Part shown: positions 1 to 15,481 of the stretch, piece after piece
Position numbering within the stretch: the stretch's first letter is position 1
Layout: each line of letters begins with the position of its first letter
DNA from: Leifsonia sp. CL147
Lineage (GTDB): Bacteria; Actinomycetota; Actinomycetes; Actinomycetales; Microbacteriaceae
NCBI RefSeq assembly: GCF_900114565.1
Contig: NZ_FOTM01000002.1
Coordinates: 155,276 to 219,275, forward strand
Reading direction: 5' to 3'
DNA length: 64,000 nucleotides
Program-made: the position numbers and the translations under genes
Notes under the pieces: generated by a model
Told to the model about the DNA's origin: nothing
Seen by the model: only the letters and a program-made list of their open reading frames with translations
Databases searched by the model: none

Positions 1-2
1 TC

Positions 3-305
3 GCCGGACTCGGCCCGACGCTGGTCGCTGCGATGACCGGGTCCAAGGACCGGAAGCTGCCAGCGAAGTGGGCGAAGCCGGATGGTCCCACTCCGCGGAA
101 TGAGTTCCTGAACCGACTTCAGCTCGGACACCGAGCGTGGGCCAGCCTGGTGCTGGCGGAGAATGCGCACGTGGCCCGGTCCTGGTTCATCGGGGGCAAC
201 CCGCTCCTTCAGGAAGCCACCCCGATCACCGCGATCCGCGAGGGGCGGGGCGCCGAGGTGATGGCTGCGGTCGAGGCGTTTCTCGCCGGCTCCCAGGACG
301 CGTGA
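3..305 (+). CDS. MbcA/ParS/Xre-type antitoxin, 5'-truncated by window edge
   Basis: The frame is open from base 3 and an internal ATG lies at 33, so the real start is outside the window. The visible part matches the C-terminal toxin-binding domain (DUF2384) of MbcA/Xre antitoxins: a tryptophan-containing segment (AKWAKPDG), a helix ending ARSWFIGGNPLL, the typical PITAIREGRG turn and a final VEAFLAG helix. Antitoxins of this family neutralise RES-domain toxins by covering the active site and usually repress their own operon. The stop codon overlaps the next gene by 4 nt (GTGA), which indicates translational coupling with the RES toxin. The N-terminal DNA-binding half cannot be seen. Confidence 0.85.
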   Translation, partial: AGLGPTLVAAMTGSKDRKLPAKWAKPDGPTPRNEFLNRLQLGHRAWASLVLAENAHVARSWFIGGNPLLQEATPITAIREGRGAEVMAAVEAFLAGSQDA

Positions 306-1075
306 TCCTCGACGCGGGCGCTCGCACCTGCGCGGAGACCGGACTGCGCCTCCTCCCCGTGGAAGGTGACCGGATGTTCCGCGTCGCGCCCACTCGCTAC
401 AACGCAATCTCTGCTCCCGCACGCACGGGCACAGAGCCCCGCCATCAGTGGGGCCGCTTCGACTCCCCGGGCCTCACCCTCTACGCGGCCCAGACGCCGG
501 AGACCGCGTACGCCGAGGTTCTGTCCCCGTTCAAGCGCCCGCTCGGCGCCGACGACCCTTTGGCAGCGGACGCTAGAGCCATCGGGATGTCGCGCGACGA
601 CTTCCTCGAGGTGATCGCAGACGAATGGGCGGCGAGTTCTTTCATGGGTGTTGGGGCAGTGCCCGCTTCATGGCGACACGATCGAGGGATGTGCGTGATC
701 CACGCCGAGCCTGGAGGCTGGTGGATCGACGTCGACCACCCCGACACGATCTCCAGCCTGGAGGTGGCGATGGAGGCACTCCTGGTGGAGGAGGGTGTCA
801 CCACCCTCACAACGGCGGTCCTCGAAGGCGAGAACCGACGGATAACGACCACCGTCGGGGAGCTGCTTCGCCGCGTCGAACTCGACGACGGGACCCGGGC
901 CCGCGGGCTGCAGTTCCACAGCAAGCACGGCGGGGCGTGGTGTCGCGCAGTCTGGCTTCCCGGGCCGGGCGACGGCTGGAGCGCTGACCTCACGGCTCTC
1001 TCACCCGATCGGATTCTCGTCTCGGACGAGGCCTTGGCCCGCGCGTGCGAGCGGTTCCGTATCCGGGCGTTCTAG
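302..1075 (+). CDS. RES-domain toxin (MbcT-like NAD+-degrading)
   Basis: A 257-residue protein starting at a GTG that overlaps the antitoxin stop. The RES fold is recognisable from R52 in WGRFD, Y61 in the LYAAQTPE strand, E72 in AYAEVL and S207 in FHSKHG, the Arg/Glu/Ser set that names the family. Characterised members (MbcT, Res) bind and break down NAD+, depleting it and stopping growth. The 4-nt overlap and antitoxin-toxin order are typical of xre-res loci. The central part (residues 85-150) has a longer insertion than minimal RES toxins. Assignment to the family is firm; the exact chemistry (phosphorolysis or hydrolysis) is not visible. Confidence 0.88.
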   Translation: MILDAGARTCAETGLRLLPVEGDRMFRVAPTRYNAISAPARTGTEPRHQWGRFDSPGLTLYAAQTPETAYAEVLSPFKRPLGADDPLAADARAIGMSRDDFLEVIADEWAASSFMGVGAVPASWRHDRGMCVIHAEPGGWWIDVDHPDTISSLEVAMEALLVEEGVTTLTTAVLEGENRRITTTVGELLRRVELDDGTRARGLQFHSKHGGAWCRAVWLPGPGDGWSADLTALSPDRILVSDEALARACERFRIRAF

Positions 1076-1094
1076 TCCTAGCCAGAGCGACCCC

Positions 1095-1976
1095 TCACTC
1101 GCGCCGCGTGCCCGTCTGGAAGATGCTGCGCGCGGGCGCCGGCGACGGCACGCTGGTCGCGTCGGTCACGATCGGCGCGCCGGCGGCGAAGGTCCGCAAC
1201 TCCTCGCCCGCCACGGCCTTCGCGGGATGCGGACCGCTCGCCAGCAGCCGCGGCAGCCACTCCAGCGGCAGCGGCGCGTCCGAGCCGACCAGCACGACGT
1301 TCCCGAACCGGCGGCCCTTCAGCACCTGCGTCTCGGCGAGCGCGGCGACATGCCCGACGACCGCGCCGAGCGTCGAGACCTGGCTGCGCGCGAAGCTGAG
1401 CGGCGGTCCGTCCGCGACGTTGACCAGGACGATCCCGTCCGGCTTCAGCAGCGACACGGCCGACCGGTAGAACTCCATGCTCGTCACGTGCGCCGGCGTA
1501 CGCGACCCGCTGAAGATGTCCACCACGAGCAGGTCGACCGACCCCCGCAGCCCCGCGGGCAGCTTGCCGACCACCTCGCGGGCGTCACCGTGGCGGATGC
1601 GGATCTGCGCGTAGCGGGGGAGCGGCAGCTGCTCGCGCACCAGGTCCACCAGCCGGCTCTCCAGCTCCACGACCTGCTGCCGCGAGCCCGGCCGGGTGTA
1701 CGCGATGTAGCGGGGGAGGGTCAGCGCGCCGGCGCCGAGATGCACGGCGGTGATCGGCTGGCCCGGTTCGCCGATGAGGTCGATCACGTTGCCCATGCGC
1801 TGGACGTACTCGAAGAACAGCTGCGACGGGTCGTCCAGGTTCACGTGGGACTGCGGCGTTCCATCCACCACCAGCTGATAGGCGCCGGGAACGAAGCGGT
1901 CCGGCTCCACCGTCGCCAGATAGCCGCTCTCGGCGAGGGTGACCGACGGGTTCTGCCGGGCCGGATTCTGGGGCAC
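1095..1976 (-). CDS. spermidine synthase-like SAM-fold protein
   Basis: A 293-residue protein beginning at GTG 1976. It has a Rossmann-type core resembling spermidine synthase: the glycine loop HLGAGALTLPRY, an acidic residue ending the second strand (VVELESRLVDLV) and a VDLLVVDIFSGSRTPAH loop at the catalytic position, followed by LLKPDGIVLVNVAD. Actinobacteria have many such stand-alone SpeE-like proteins whose substrate is unknown, so polyamine synthesis is only one possibility. A TAGGCT box 6 nt upstream of the GTG suggests a leaderless transcript. The gene converges with the RES toxin (19-nt gap) and has no obvious functional partner nearby. Confidence 0.75.
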   Translation of the reverse strand: MPQNPARQNPSVTLAESGYLATVEPDRFVPGAYQLVVDGTPQSHVNLDDPSQLFFEYVQRMGNVIDLIGEPGQPITAVHLGAGALTLPRYIAYTRPGSRQQVVELESRLVDLVREQLPLPRYAQIRIRHGDAREVVGKLPAGLRGSVDLLVVDIFSGSRTPAHVTSMEFYRSAVSLLKPDGIVLVNVADGPPLSFARSQVSTLGAVVGHVAALAETQVLKGRRFGNVVLVGSDAPLPLEWLPRLLASGPHPAKAVAGEELRTFAAGAPIVTDATSVPSPAPARSIFQTGTRRE

Positions 1977-1982
1977 ATCGGC

Positions 1983-1988
1983 AGCCTA
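1983..1988 (-). promoter_or_regulatory. -10 box TAGGCT, leaderless start of the SpeE-like gene
   Basis: On the minus strand TAGGCT is followed by six bases and then the GTG start at 1976. This spacing places the transcription start on or next to the start codon, and no Shine-Dalgarno is present. No good -35 is visible. Confidence 0.5.
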
Positions 1989-2106
1989 GCCGCGCGCGCT
2001 CCACCCGATCTCCACCCGGCCTCCACCTGTGGATGGTGCCCTCGCCGCCGCACACCCGCGACGCTGGATGTCGTGGCCGGGAACCCGGCCGGAAAGGTTG
2101 AGAGCG

Positions 2107-2643
2107 ATGAGCATCCAGACGATCGCCAACGTGGTCCTGATCATCCTGCTGATCGGGTGGGTCGGTTACCGGCAGCTGACCTGGCGGCCGGTCGTCGTGT
2201 CGGCGATGTGGCGCCTCCCCATCATCCTGGCGATCGCCGGTGTCGCGATCCTGGCCCAGCAGGCGAAGCCGGCGGCGGTCACCCCGCTCGACCTGGCTGT
2301 CGTGGCCGGCGAGATCGCGCTGTCGCTGGCCCTGGGAGGGTGGATGGGCGCGATCGCGCATTTCCGCCGCCTCCCCGAGCCGATCGCGGCCGGCCGGAGG
2401 CCCGGCGAGTTCGCGACCTACGAGTCGCAGACCGGCGTCTGGGGACTGATGCTCTGGGTGGTCATCATCGCCGTGCGGATCGGAGTGGATGTGGTGGCCA
2501 CCCAGGCCGGCGCCCACCTGGTCACCTCGACCGGGGTCATCCTGCTCGTCTTCGCCGCCAACCGCGCCGCGCGCACCGCGGTGTTCGCCGCTCGGCTCGA
2601 CCGGCACGCCGCCGCCACCACGACTACGCCGACCGGCGCATGA
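2107..2643 (+). CDS. membrane protein of unknown function, upstream of two-component system
   Basis: A 178-residue protein with about four to five hydrophobic segments (residues near 7-17, 35-52, 62-80, 110-128, 138-155) and a Thr-rich tail. ATG 2107 is preferred over an upstream in-frame ATG at 2029 because GGAAAGG lies just ahead of it. The organisation resembles CcdC/DUF1453-type small membrane proteins, but that is only a resemblance. It ends 7 nt before the histidine kinase start, so the three genes probably form one operon and it may belong to the sensing module. Confidence 0.7.
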   Translation: MSIQTIANVVLIILLIGWVGYRQLTWRPVVVSAMWRLPIILAIAGVAILAQQAKPAAVTPLDLAVVAGEIALSLALGGWMGAIAHFRRLPEPIAAGRRPGEFATYESQTGVWGLMLWVVIIAVRIGVDVVATQAGAHLVTSTGVILLVFAANRAARTAVFAARLDRHAAATTTTPTGA

Positions 2644-2650
2644 TGGTCCC

Positions 2651-3826
2651 GTGAACTTCTCCCGTACGCCGAGCCCGCTCGCCGTCGCTCTGAACCTGAT
2701 CGGCGCGGTCGTCGTCGCATGGTCGCTCGCGGTCACCCACTCCGGGCAGCGCCCGGTGTGGGTGACCGCCGTCGGCGTCGTGGCGGTCGGAGCGTGGGCG
2801 GGCCGGGCCGCGTTCGCGGCGATCCGCCTGCAGCGACTCGCCCTGGCGCTGGCCGTCCTCGCCGCGCTGGCCGGCGCGGTGACGGCGGCTCCGACGGACA
2901 GCCTGATGATCGTCCCGGCCGCCGCCGGCATCATGTCGCTCGTCAGCGACGAGCTCCGCCCGCTCTGGCAGGGACTCGCGCTCGCCGCGGCCGTGCTGGT
3001 CATCATCCCGCTCGGCGCCCTGCCGTTCGGAACCGGCGTCATCCCCGTGCTCGCCATGATGGGCGGCATCCTCCTGGCCGTGTTCGCGGGCCTCAGCCGC
3101 CGCCAGTTCCGGCTGTCCGAGGCGCAGGCCGCCGAGCTGCGCGAGCGCGACCTGACCATGCGCGAGGAGGCCTCGCGCATCGCCATCGCCCGCGACCTGC
3201 ACGACGTGCTCGCCCACAGCCTCGGCGGCCTCGTCATCCAGCTGGATGCGGTGGATGCGCTCCTCGAGGCCGGCGACGCGTCCGCCGCCCGGGCACGGGT
3301 GGTGGATGCGCGCGACCTCGCCGCCGAGGGGCTCTCGGAGGCGCGGCGTGCCGTCGCCGCACTCCGCGACCCGGCCTCCCGCGAGCAGGGAGCGCGGAGC
3401 GCTTCCGACCTCGAGGCGTCTCTCCGCGATCTCGTGGCGGCGCACCGCTCCCTCGGCGGCGACGCGGAGCTCGCCGTGTCCGGCGAGGGCCGCGAGCTCG
3501 CCGCGGACCAGGCCGCCGCCGTGCAGCGTGCCCTGCAGGAGGCGCTGAGCAACGCCCGCAAGCATGCGCCGGGCGCGCCCGTGGCGGCACGGCTCGACTG
3601 GCAGACTGACCGGGTGCGCCTCACCGTCTCCAACCCGCTCGTCGTTCCCGGCCCGCGGAGCGCCTCCGACCGGCGCAGCGCGCATCCCGTCCTCGCCCGC
3701 TCCGGCGGCGGCCACGGGCTCGAGGGGATGCGCGAGCGCTTCGCCGCCCTCCCGCTCGGCGGCACCGCCACCGCCGAGAACGACGAAGGCCGCTTCACCG
3801 TGACCGCCGAGACGATGCTCCCGTGA
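2651..3826 (+). CDS. sensor histidine kinase, NarL/DesK-type (HisKA_3)
   Basis: A 391-residue kinase from GTG 2651, just after the membrane protein stop. Residues 10-150 hold about five to six hydrophobic helices. A HisKA_3 dimerisation helix follows with the phospho-acceptor H184 in ARDLHDVLAHSLGG. The ATPase domain has the N box QEALSNARKHAP and the G box GGHGLEGMRERF. Such kinases phosphorylate LuxR-type regulators, here encoded next with a 4-nt GTGA overlap. The signal is unknown; the multi-helix N-terminus suggests a membrane or envelope cue. Confidence 0.93.
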   Translation: MNFSRTPSPLAVALNLIGAVVVAWSLAVTHSGQRPVWVTAVGVVAVGAWAGRAAFAAIRLQRLALALAVLAALAGAVTAAPTDSLMIVPAAAGIMSLVSDELRPLWQGLALAAAVLVIIPLGALPFGTGVIPVLAMMGGILLAVFAGLSRRQFRLSEAQAAELRERDLTMREEASRIAIARDLHDVLAHSLGGLVIQLDAVDALLEAGDASAARARVVDARDLAAEGLSEARRAVAALRDPASREQGARSASDLEASLRDLVAAHRSLGGDAELAVSGEGRELAADQAAAVQRALQEALSNARKHAPGAPVAARLDWQTDRVRLTVSNPLVVPGPRSASDRRSAHPVLARSGGGHGLEGMRERFAALPLGGTATAENDEGRFTVTAETMLP

Positions 3827-4482
3827 CCGCCGAGCACCGTATCCGCGTCGCCGTGGCGGACGACCAGGCGATCATCCGCGACGGCCTCGTCACCGTGCTC
3901 GGCCTGCTGCCGGACATGGAGGTCGTCGGCGAGGCGGCGGACGGCGAACAGGCGGTCGCGCTCGCCGTGACCGAGCATCCAGACGTGCTCCTGATGGACC
4001 TGCGGATGCCGGTCCTCGACGGCGCCGCCGCGACCGCGCGGGTCGCGGCCGAGGCTCCCGCCACCGCCGTCCTCGTGCTCACGACCTACGCCGACGACGA
4101 GTCGATCCTCGGCGCGCTGCGCGCGGGCGCCCGCGGCTATCTGACGAAGGACGCGGGCCGCGCCGAGCTCGCCGCCGCCGTCCGCGCGGTCGCGAGCGGC
4201 CAGTCCACGTTCGCCCCTGAGGTCGGCGCGCGCATCGTCAGCTCCCTCAGCGCCGCCGCTCCTGCGCCGGCCGATGCCGCCGGCGCGCTGACGGCCCGCT
4301 TCCCGGCCCTGACCCGCCGTGAGGCCGAGGTGCTCGCCCTCGTCGGCGACGGCCTCAGCAACGGCGAGATCGCCCGCACCCTCTTCGTCAGCGTCGCGAC
4401 CGTCAAGACGCACATCAACGCCATCTTCGCCAAGCTCGCCGTCCGCGACCGCGCGCAGGCGATCGCCCTCGTCCGCCGCTAG
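3823..4482 (+). CDS. NarL/LuxR-family response regulator
   Basis: A 219-residue regulator from GTG 3823, overlapping the kinase stop. The receiver domain shows the acidic pair D13-D14, phospho-acceptor D59 in LLMDLRMP, T87/T88 and K109 in YLTKDAG. The C-terminal LuxR-type helix-turn-helix (about residues 155-218) has LTRREAEVLALVGDGLSN and VKTHINAIFAKL. It is the cognate partner of the preceding kinase; its targets are not identifiable, though the adjacent membrane protein or the following reductase are natural candidates. Confidence 0.95.
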   Translation: MTAEHRIRVAVADDQAIIRDGLVTVLGLLPDMEVVGEAADGEQAVALAVTEHPDVLLMDLRMPVLDGAAATARVAAEAPATAVLVLTTYADDESILGALRAGARGYLTKDAGRAELAAAVRAVASGQSTFAPEVGARIVSSLSAAAPAPADAAGALTARFPALTRREAEVLALVGDGLSNGEIARTLFVSVATVKTHINAIFAKLAVRDRAQAIALVRR

Positions 4483-4515
4483 CGCACGCGGCGCTCCGGG
4501 GGAAGGATGGATGCT

Positions 4516-5595
4516 GTGAGCGACCCGAGCAACCCGAGCGACCCGGCCCCGCCCTCCGCCGACCGCGTCCTCGTCACCGGCGGCTCGGGTTTCCTCGGCG
4601 CGCACTGCGTGCTCGCGCTGCTCGACGCCGGCTACCGCGTCCGGACCACCGTCCGCTCGCCCGCGCGGTCGGCCGATGTCCGGTCCCAGCTCGCGGCGGG
4701 AGGCGTCGACGACCCGGGCGACCGGCTGGAGTTTGCCATCGCCGACCTCACCTCGGACGACGGCTGGGCCGACGCCGTCGCCGGATGCCGCTACGTCCTG
4801 CACGTCGCGTCGCCGTTCCCCTCCGCTCAGCCCAAGAATCCGGACGACCTGATCGTGCCCGCCCGCGACGGAGCCCTCCGCGTGTTGCGGGCCGCACGTG
4901 CCGCCGGTGTCGAGCGCGTGGTGCTCACCTCCTCGTTCGCCGCCATCGGCTACGGCCACGCTCCGACCGACCGCGCCTTCACCGAAGAGGACTGGACGGA
5001 GCTCGACAGCGGACGCCCGCTCAGCGCGTACGTGCGGTCGAAGACCATCGCCGAACGCTCCGCCTGGGCCTTCGTCGACACCGAGCCGGGAGCTCTCCAG
5101 CTCGCGACGGTGAATCCGGTCGGCATCCTCGGGCCCGTGCTCGGCCCCGACATCTCGACCTCCGTGGAGCTCATCCGCCTGGTGAAGGAAGGACGCCTCC
5201 CGCGCCTCCCGGACGTCCACTTCGGCGTCGTGGACGTGCGCGACGTCGCCGCCCTCCACCTGCTGGCGATGACCCGTCCGGAGGCGGCCGGGCAGCGGTT
5301 CCTCGCCATCGCGGGCGAGGTGATGAGCGCGCAGGAGATCGCCTTGCTCATCCGCGGCCACCTGGGGGAGCGCGCCGGCCGGCGGGTCAGCACGAAGCTC
5401 ATGCCCGAATGGATGCTGAAGGCCGCAGCGCCGTTCAGCCGCCGCGTCCGCGACGCGCTTCCCGACATCGGGACCGTCCGCCGAGCCTCGGGCGAGAAGG
5501 CCAGGACGGTGCTCGGCTGGGCTCCGCGCTCGCGTGACGAGGCCGTCCTCGCCACCGTGGACACGCTCCCGACGTACCATCCGCGCCGCCGCTGA
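4516..5595 (+). CDS. extended SDR NAD(P)-dependent reductase (dihydroflavonol reductase-like)
   Basis: A 359-residue extended short-chain dehydrogenase. The nucleotide loop is VTGGSGFLGAHCVLALL and the catalytic motif is a Y-x-R-S-K variant (AYVRSKTIAE), with the active-site serine in LTSSFAAIG. This pattern fits the DFR/cinnamoyl-CoA-reductase branch, which in bacteria mostly reduces aldehydes or ketones of unknown identity. GTG 4516 is preferred over ATG 4507 because GGAAGG (4501-4506) is 9 nt from the GTG and abuts the ATG. It follows the response regulator by 33 nt and may share its transcript. Confidence 0.85.
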   Translation: MSDPSNPSDPAPPSADRVLVTGGSGFLGAHCVLALLDAGYRVRTTVRSPARSADVRSQLAAGGVDDPGDRLEFAIADLTSDDGWADAVAGCRYVLHVASPFPSAQPKNPDDLIVPARDGALRVLRAARAAGVERVVLTSSFAAIGYGHAPTDRAFTEEDWTELDSGRPLSAYVRSKTIAERSAWAFVDTEPGALQLATVNPVGILGPVLGPDISTSVELIRLVKEGRLPRLPDVHFGVVDVRDVAALHLLAMTRPEAAGQRFLAIAGEVMSAQEIALLIRGHLGERAGRRVSTKLMPEWMLKAAAPFSRRVRDALPDIGTVRRASGEKARTVLGWAPRSRDEAVLATVDTLPTYHPRRR

Positions 5596-5660
5596 CCGGA
5601 AGGAATATCGGGAACGACGGGGCGTTATACCCCAGTACGCCGCTCCGGTCAAGAAAGGAC

Positions 5661-5690
5661 TGGACATGGCGCGTCTATTTGACATATAGT
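5661..5690 (+). promoter_or_regulatory. rpoBC promoter
   Basis: TGGACA (5661-5666) and TATAGT (5685-5690) are separated by 18 nt, a near-consensus housekeeping promoter. It leaves a leader of roughly 175 nt before rpoB. The spacer contains a second TTGACA (5679-5684), too close to the -10 to act with it. Confidence 0.75.
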
Positions 5691-5872
5691 GGTTCTTTGC
5701 GCTCCCAGTCAAGCTTCTGCCTTCATATTGCGGTCGGCTCTGACGTCATCGCGCGCGCCTGGGCCCGTCCTTTCGGGTCAGATACGGCAGCGCGCCCCGG
5801 CTGGGAGTTCTCGTCCAGACAATTACACGACCGTCAGTAACTCGGCCTACGGGGCCCACGGAGGTTATTTCC

Positions 5873-9370
<3,498 letters not shown>

Positions 9371-9419
9371 GCGGCAGCCAGACCAACTGACGAATCTTCA
9401 ATAGGAGAGAGTGAACACA

Positions 9420-13295
<3,876 letters not shown>

Positions 13296-13307
13296 GGTTC
13301 CCCGTCA

Positions 13308-13339
13308 CGAAGACCCCCGGCATCCGCCGGGGGTCTTCG
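13308..13339 (+). terminator. hairpin terminator after rpoC
   Basis: A 13-bp perfect stem (13308-13320 with 13327-13339; CGAAGACCCCCGG) and a 6-nt loop begin 13 nt after the rpoC stop. There is no true U-run; TCGTCGTTC follows. Confidence 0.8.
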
Positions 13340-13401
13340 TCGTTCCCGGGGTACGTCGTCGCTGGGTCTTCATCGTGCCCGGGGTCTGGGAGGATGGACG
13401 C

Positions 13402-13626
13402 ATGTGGCGCCAGCTCCTCCAGTACACCGACACCGCGGGACGCGCGATGCTGGGAGTTGCGGCCGCGCTTCTGGCCGCCGCCGTCGCCAGCTTCCTCATC
13501 GGCATCGCCCGGGCGTTCACCGGCGATGCGGCAACCACCCTCCCGTTCTGGATGACGACCATGGGATGCGCCGTCGTCGCCGGCGTGCTCGTGTACCTGG
13601 CGAGCCGTCGCGGCAAGCTGCGCTGA
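13402..13626 (+). CDS. small two-helix membrane protein
   Basis: A 74-residue protein from ATG 13402, with GGGAGG 8 nt upstream. Two hydrophobic helices lie at about residues 14-36 (AMLGVAAALLAAAVASFLIG) and 48-67, separated by a short polar loop, and the tail is basic (SRRGKLR). I recognise no family. It stands alone between the rpoC terminator and a second hairpin, so it is a separate small transcript rather than part of the pilus operon. Confidence 0.65.
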   Translation: MWRQLLQYTDTAGRAMLGVAAALLAAAVASFLIGIARAFTGDAATTLPFWMTTMGCAVVAGVLVYLASRRGKLR

Positions 13627-13649
13627 CGGAGGTCGGACACCCCGCACAC

Positions 13650-13675
13650 GGGTGCCACCCACCAGCGTGGCACCC
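13650..13675 (+). terminator. hairpin after small membrane protein
   Basis: A 9-bp perfect stem, GGGTGCCAC (13650-13658) with GTGGCACCC (13667-13675), and an 8-nt loop, 23 nt after the stop codon. It lacks a U-run, so its termination strength is uncertain. It separates the small gene from the pilus cluster. Confidence 0.5.
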
Positions 13676-13811
13676 TCACGCGGGGCTGTTGCCCTGACCC
13701 GCCCACTGATTAGGTGGACTACGCCCATCCGCCCCGGGAGTTCTCGCCCCTGACGGACGGGTCTGCCGTTCACCCGAACCGTCGGCAGCCGCGATCCAGA
13801 GGGGGTCCCCC

Positions 13812-15473
13812 GTGGCGTCCATGACCGAAATCCTCATCCTCCACGGCCATCTGCCCATCGAATATCTCGACTCCGGCGGGAACGATGAGAGCATCGCGCA
13901 GGACCTCATCGCACGCGGCGCCATCACCCCCGCGCAACTGGCGCGCGCACGTGCCGCGCAGGTCGGTGCTCCGTTCCTCGAGCTCGTCGACCACCCGGTG
14001 GACCGCACCGCCGTCGCCCTCGTGAGCGGTGCGATCTGCAAACGTCACGGCGTCCTCCCCATCGGCTTCGCCGGCGACAGCCTGATCCTCGCGATGTCCG
14101 ATCCCGGGGATGTGTTCGCCATCGACGACGTGCGTGCAGCCGCGCATATGCCGGTGGTGCCCGCCGTGGCGGAGCCGGACGACCTCGCCGCCGCCATCGA
14201 CCGCTACATCCGTGCGGACGAAGAGCTCAACGACCTGTCCAGCACCCTCGAGGATGAGACGGCCGGGGACGACGGCTCGCAGGCAGGGCTGAACGATGAG
14301 ACGACCGAGGACGAAGCGCCGATCGTCCGGTTCGTGAATCTCATCGTGAGCCAGGCGATCCAGGATCGGGCATCCGACATCCACCTCGAGCCGGGGGAGC
14401 ACAGCCTGCGGGTCCGCTACCGGATCGACGGCGTGCTCCACGAGATGCAGAACGCGCCACGCTCTGTCCAGAACGGCGTGATCTCGCGTCTCAAGATCAT
14501 GAGCGACATCGACATCGCCGAACGCCGGAAGCCCCAGGACGGCCGGATGTCGATCGTCCATGGCGGACGACAGGTCGACCTGCGCGTTGCGACCCTCCCC
14601 ACGGTGTGGGGCGAGAAGGTCGTCATGCGGATCCTGGACAACACGAACACGAGCATGACGCTGCGCGATCTCAACCTGCTCGAGCGCAACTTCCAGACCT
14701 TCCAGAACGCGTACTCGAAGCCGTACGGGATGATCCTCGTCACGGGTCCCACGGGATCCGGGAAGTCGACGACGCTCTACACCACGCTCAACGCGGTGTC
14801 CCGCCCGGAGATCAATGTGATCACCGTCGAGGATCCGGTCGAGTACCGCATGGCAGGTGTCAACCAGGTGCAGGTGAACCCGAAAGCCGGGCTCACGTTC
14901 GCAAGCGCGCTCCGCAGCATCCTGCGCAGTGACCCGGATGTGGTCCTGCTGGGGGAGATCCGCGACCACGAGACGGCTCAGATCGCGATCGAGGCGTCCC
15001 TGACGGGCCACCTCGTCCTCTCCACGCTGCACACGAACGACGCACCCAGCGCCGTCACCCGGCTGACCGAGATGAACATCGAGCCGTTCCTGGTCGGTTC
15101 GGCCCTGGACTGTGTCGTCGCCCAGCGGCTGGCCCGCCGGCTGTGCGAGCGGTGCAAGGCGCCGATCACCTACGAACGGGACGCGCTTCAGGCCATGCGG
15201 ATCCCTCTCGACCTCGACAGTGAGCTTCCTCAGCTGTTCGGGCCGACGGGGTGCACCGCCTGCTCGAACACCGGATACCGGGGTCGGCTCGCGCTCCACG
15301 AGGTCATGGCCGTCACGGAGGAGATCGAGCGGCTCACCGTCGCTCGCGCCTCCAGTGCCGACATTGCGCGAGTGGCCCGTGAGCAGGGCATGTTGACCCT
15401 GCGTGAGGACGGCTGGCAGAAAGCCGCCCTCGGCATCACATCGGTCGACGAGATTCTACGAGTGGTTGCCTAG
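13812..15473 (+). CDS. pilB: type IV pilus extension ATPase PilB/GspE
   Basis: A 553-residue secretion ATPase from GTG 13812, with a G-rich Shine-Dalgarno (13799-13805). Domains: an N-terminal MshEN/GspE-N region (about 25-130), an acidic linker (138-168) and the hexameric motor. Motifs: Walker A GPTGSGKST (312-320), Walker B DPDVVLLGEIRD with E382, His box LTGHLVLSTLHTND, and the four-cysteine zinc site C445/C448/C481/C484 that marks PilB/GspE and is missing in PilT. It powers pilin polymerisation from the cytoplasmic face. It is first in the cluster. Confidence 0.96.
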   Translation: MASMTEILILHGHLPIEYLDSGGNDESIAQDLIARGAITPAQLARARAAQVGAPFLELVDHPVDRTAVALVSGAICKRHGVLPIGFAGDSLILAMSDPGDVFAIDDVRAAAHMPVVPAVAEPDDLAAAIDRYIRADEELNDLSSTLEDETAGDDGSQAGLNDETTEDEAPIVRFVNLIVSQAIQDRASDIHLEPGEHSLRVRYRIDGVLHEMQNAPRSVQNGVISRLKIMSDIDIAERRKPQDGRMSIVHGGRQVDLRVATLPTVWGEKVVMRILDNTNTSMTLRDLNLLERNFQTFQNAYSKPYGMILVTGPTGSGKSTTLYTTLNAVSRPEINVITVEDPVEYRMAGVNQVQVNPKAGLTFASALRSILRSDPDVVLLGEIRDHETAQIAIEASLTGHLVLSTLHTNDAPSAVTRLTEMNIEPFLVGSALDCVVAQRLARRLCERCKAPITYERDALQAMRIPLDLDSELPQLFGPTGCTACSNTGYRGRLALHEVMAVTEEIERLTVARASSADIARVAREQGMLTLREDGWQKAALGITSVDEILRVVA

Positions 15474-15481
15474 GAGGGCCC

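Noticed and set aside
5596..5872. rplJ/rplL or tRNA upstream of rpoB
   Set aside because: The stretch contains only the promoter and leader; no tRNA cloverleaf or ribosomal gene could be found.
13627..13811. c-di-GMP riboswitch ahead of the pilus cluster
   Set aside because: No GEMM-type conserved core was found; only a simple hairpin and a weak TTGCCC/TAGGTG pair.
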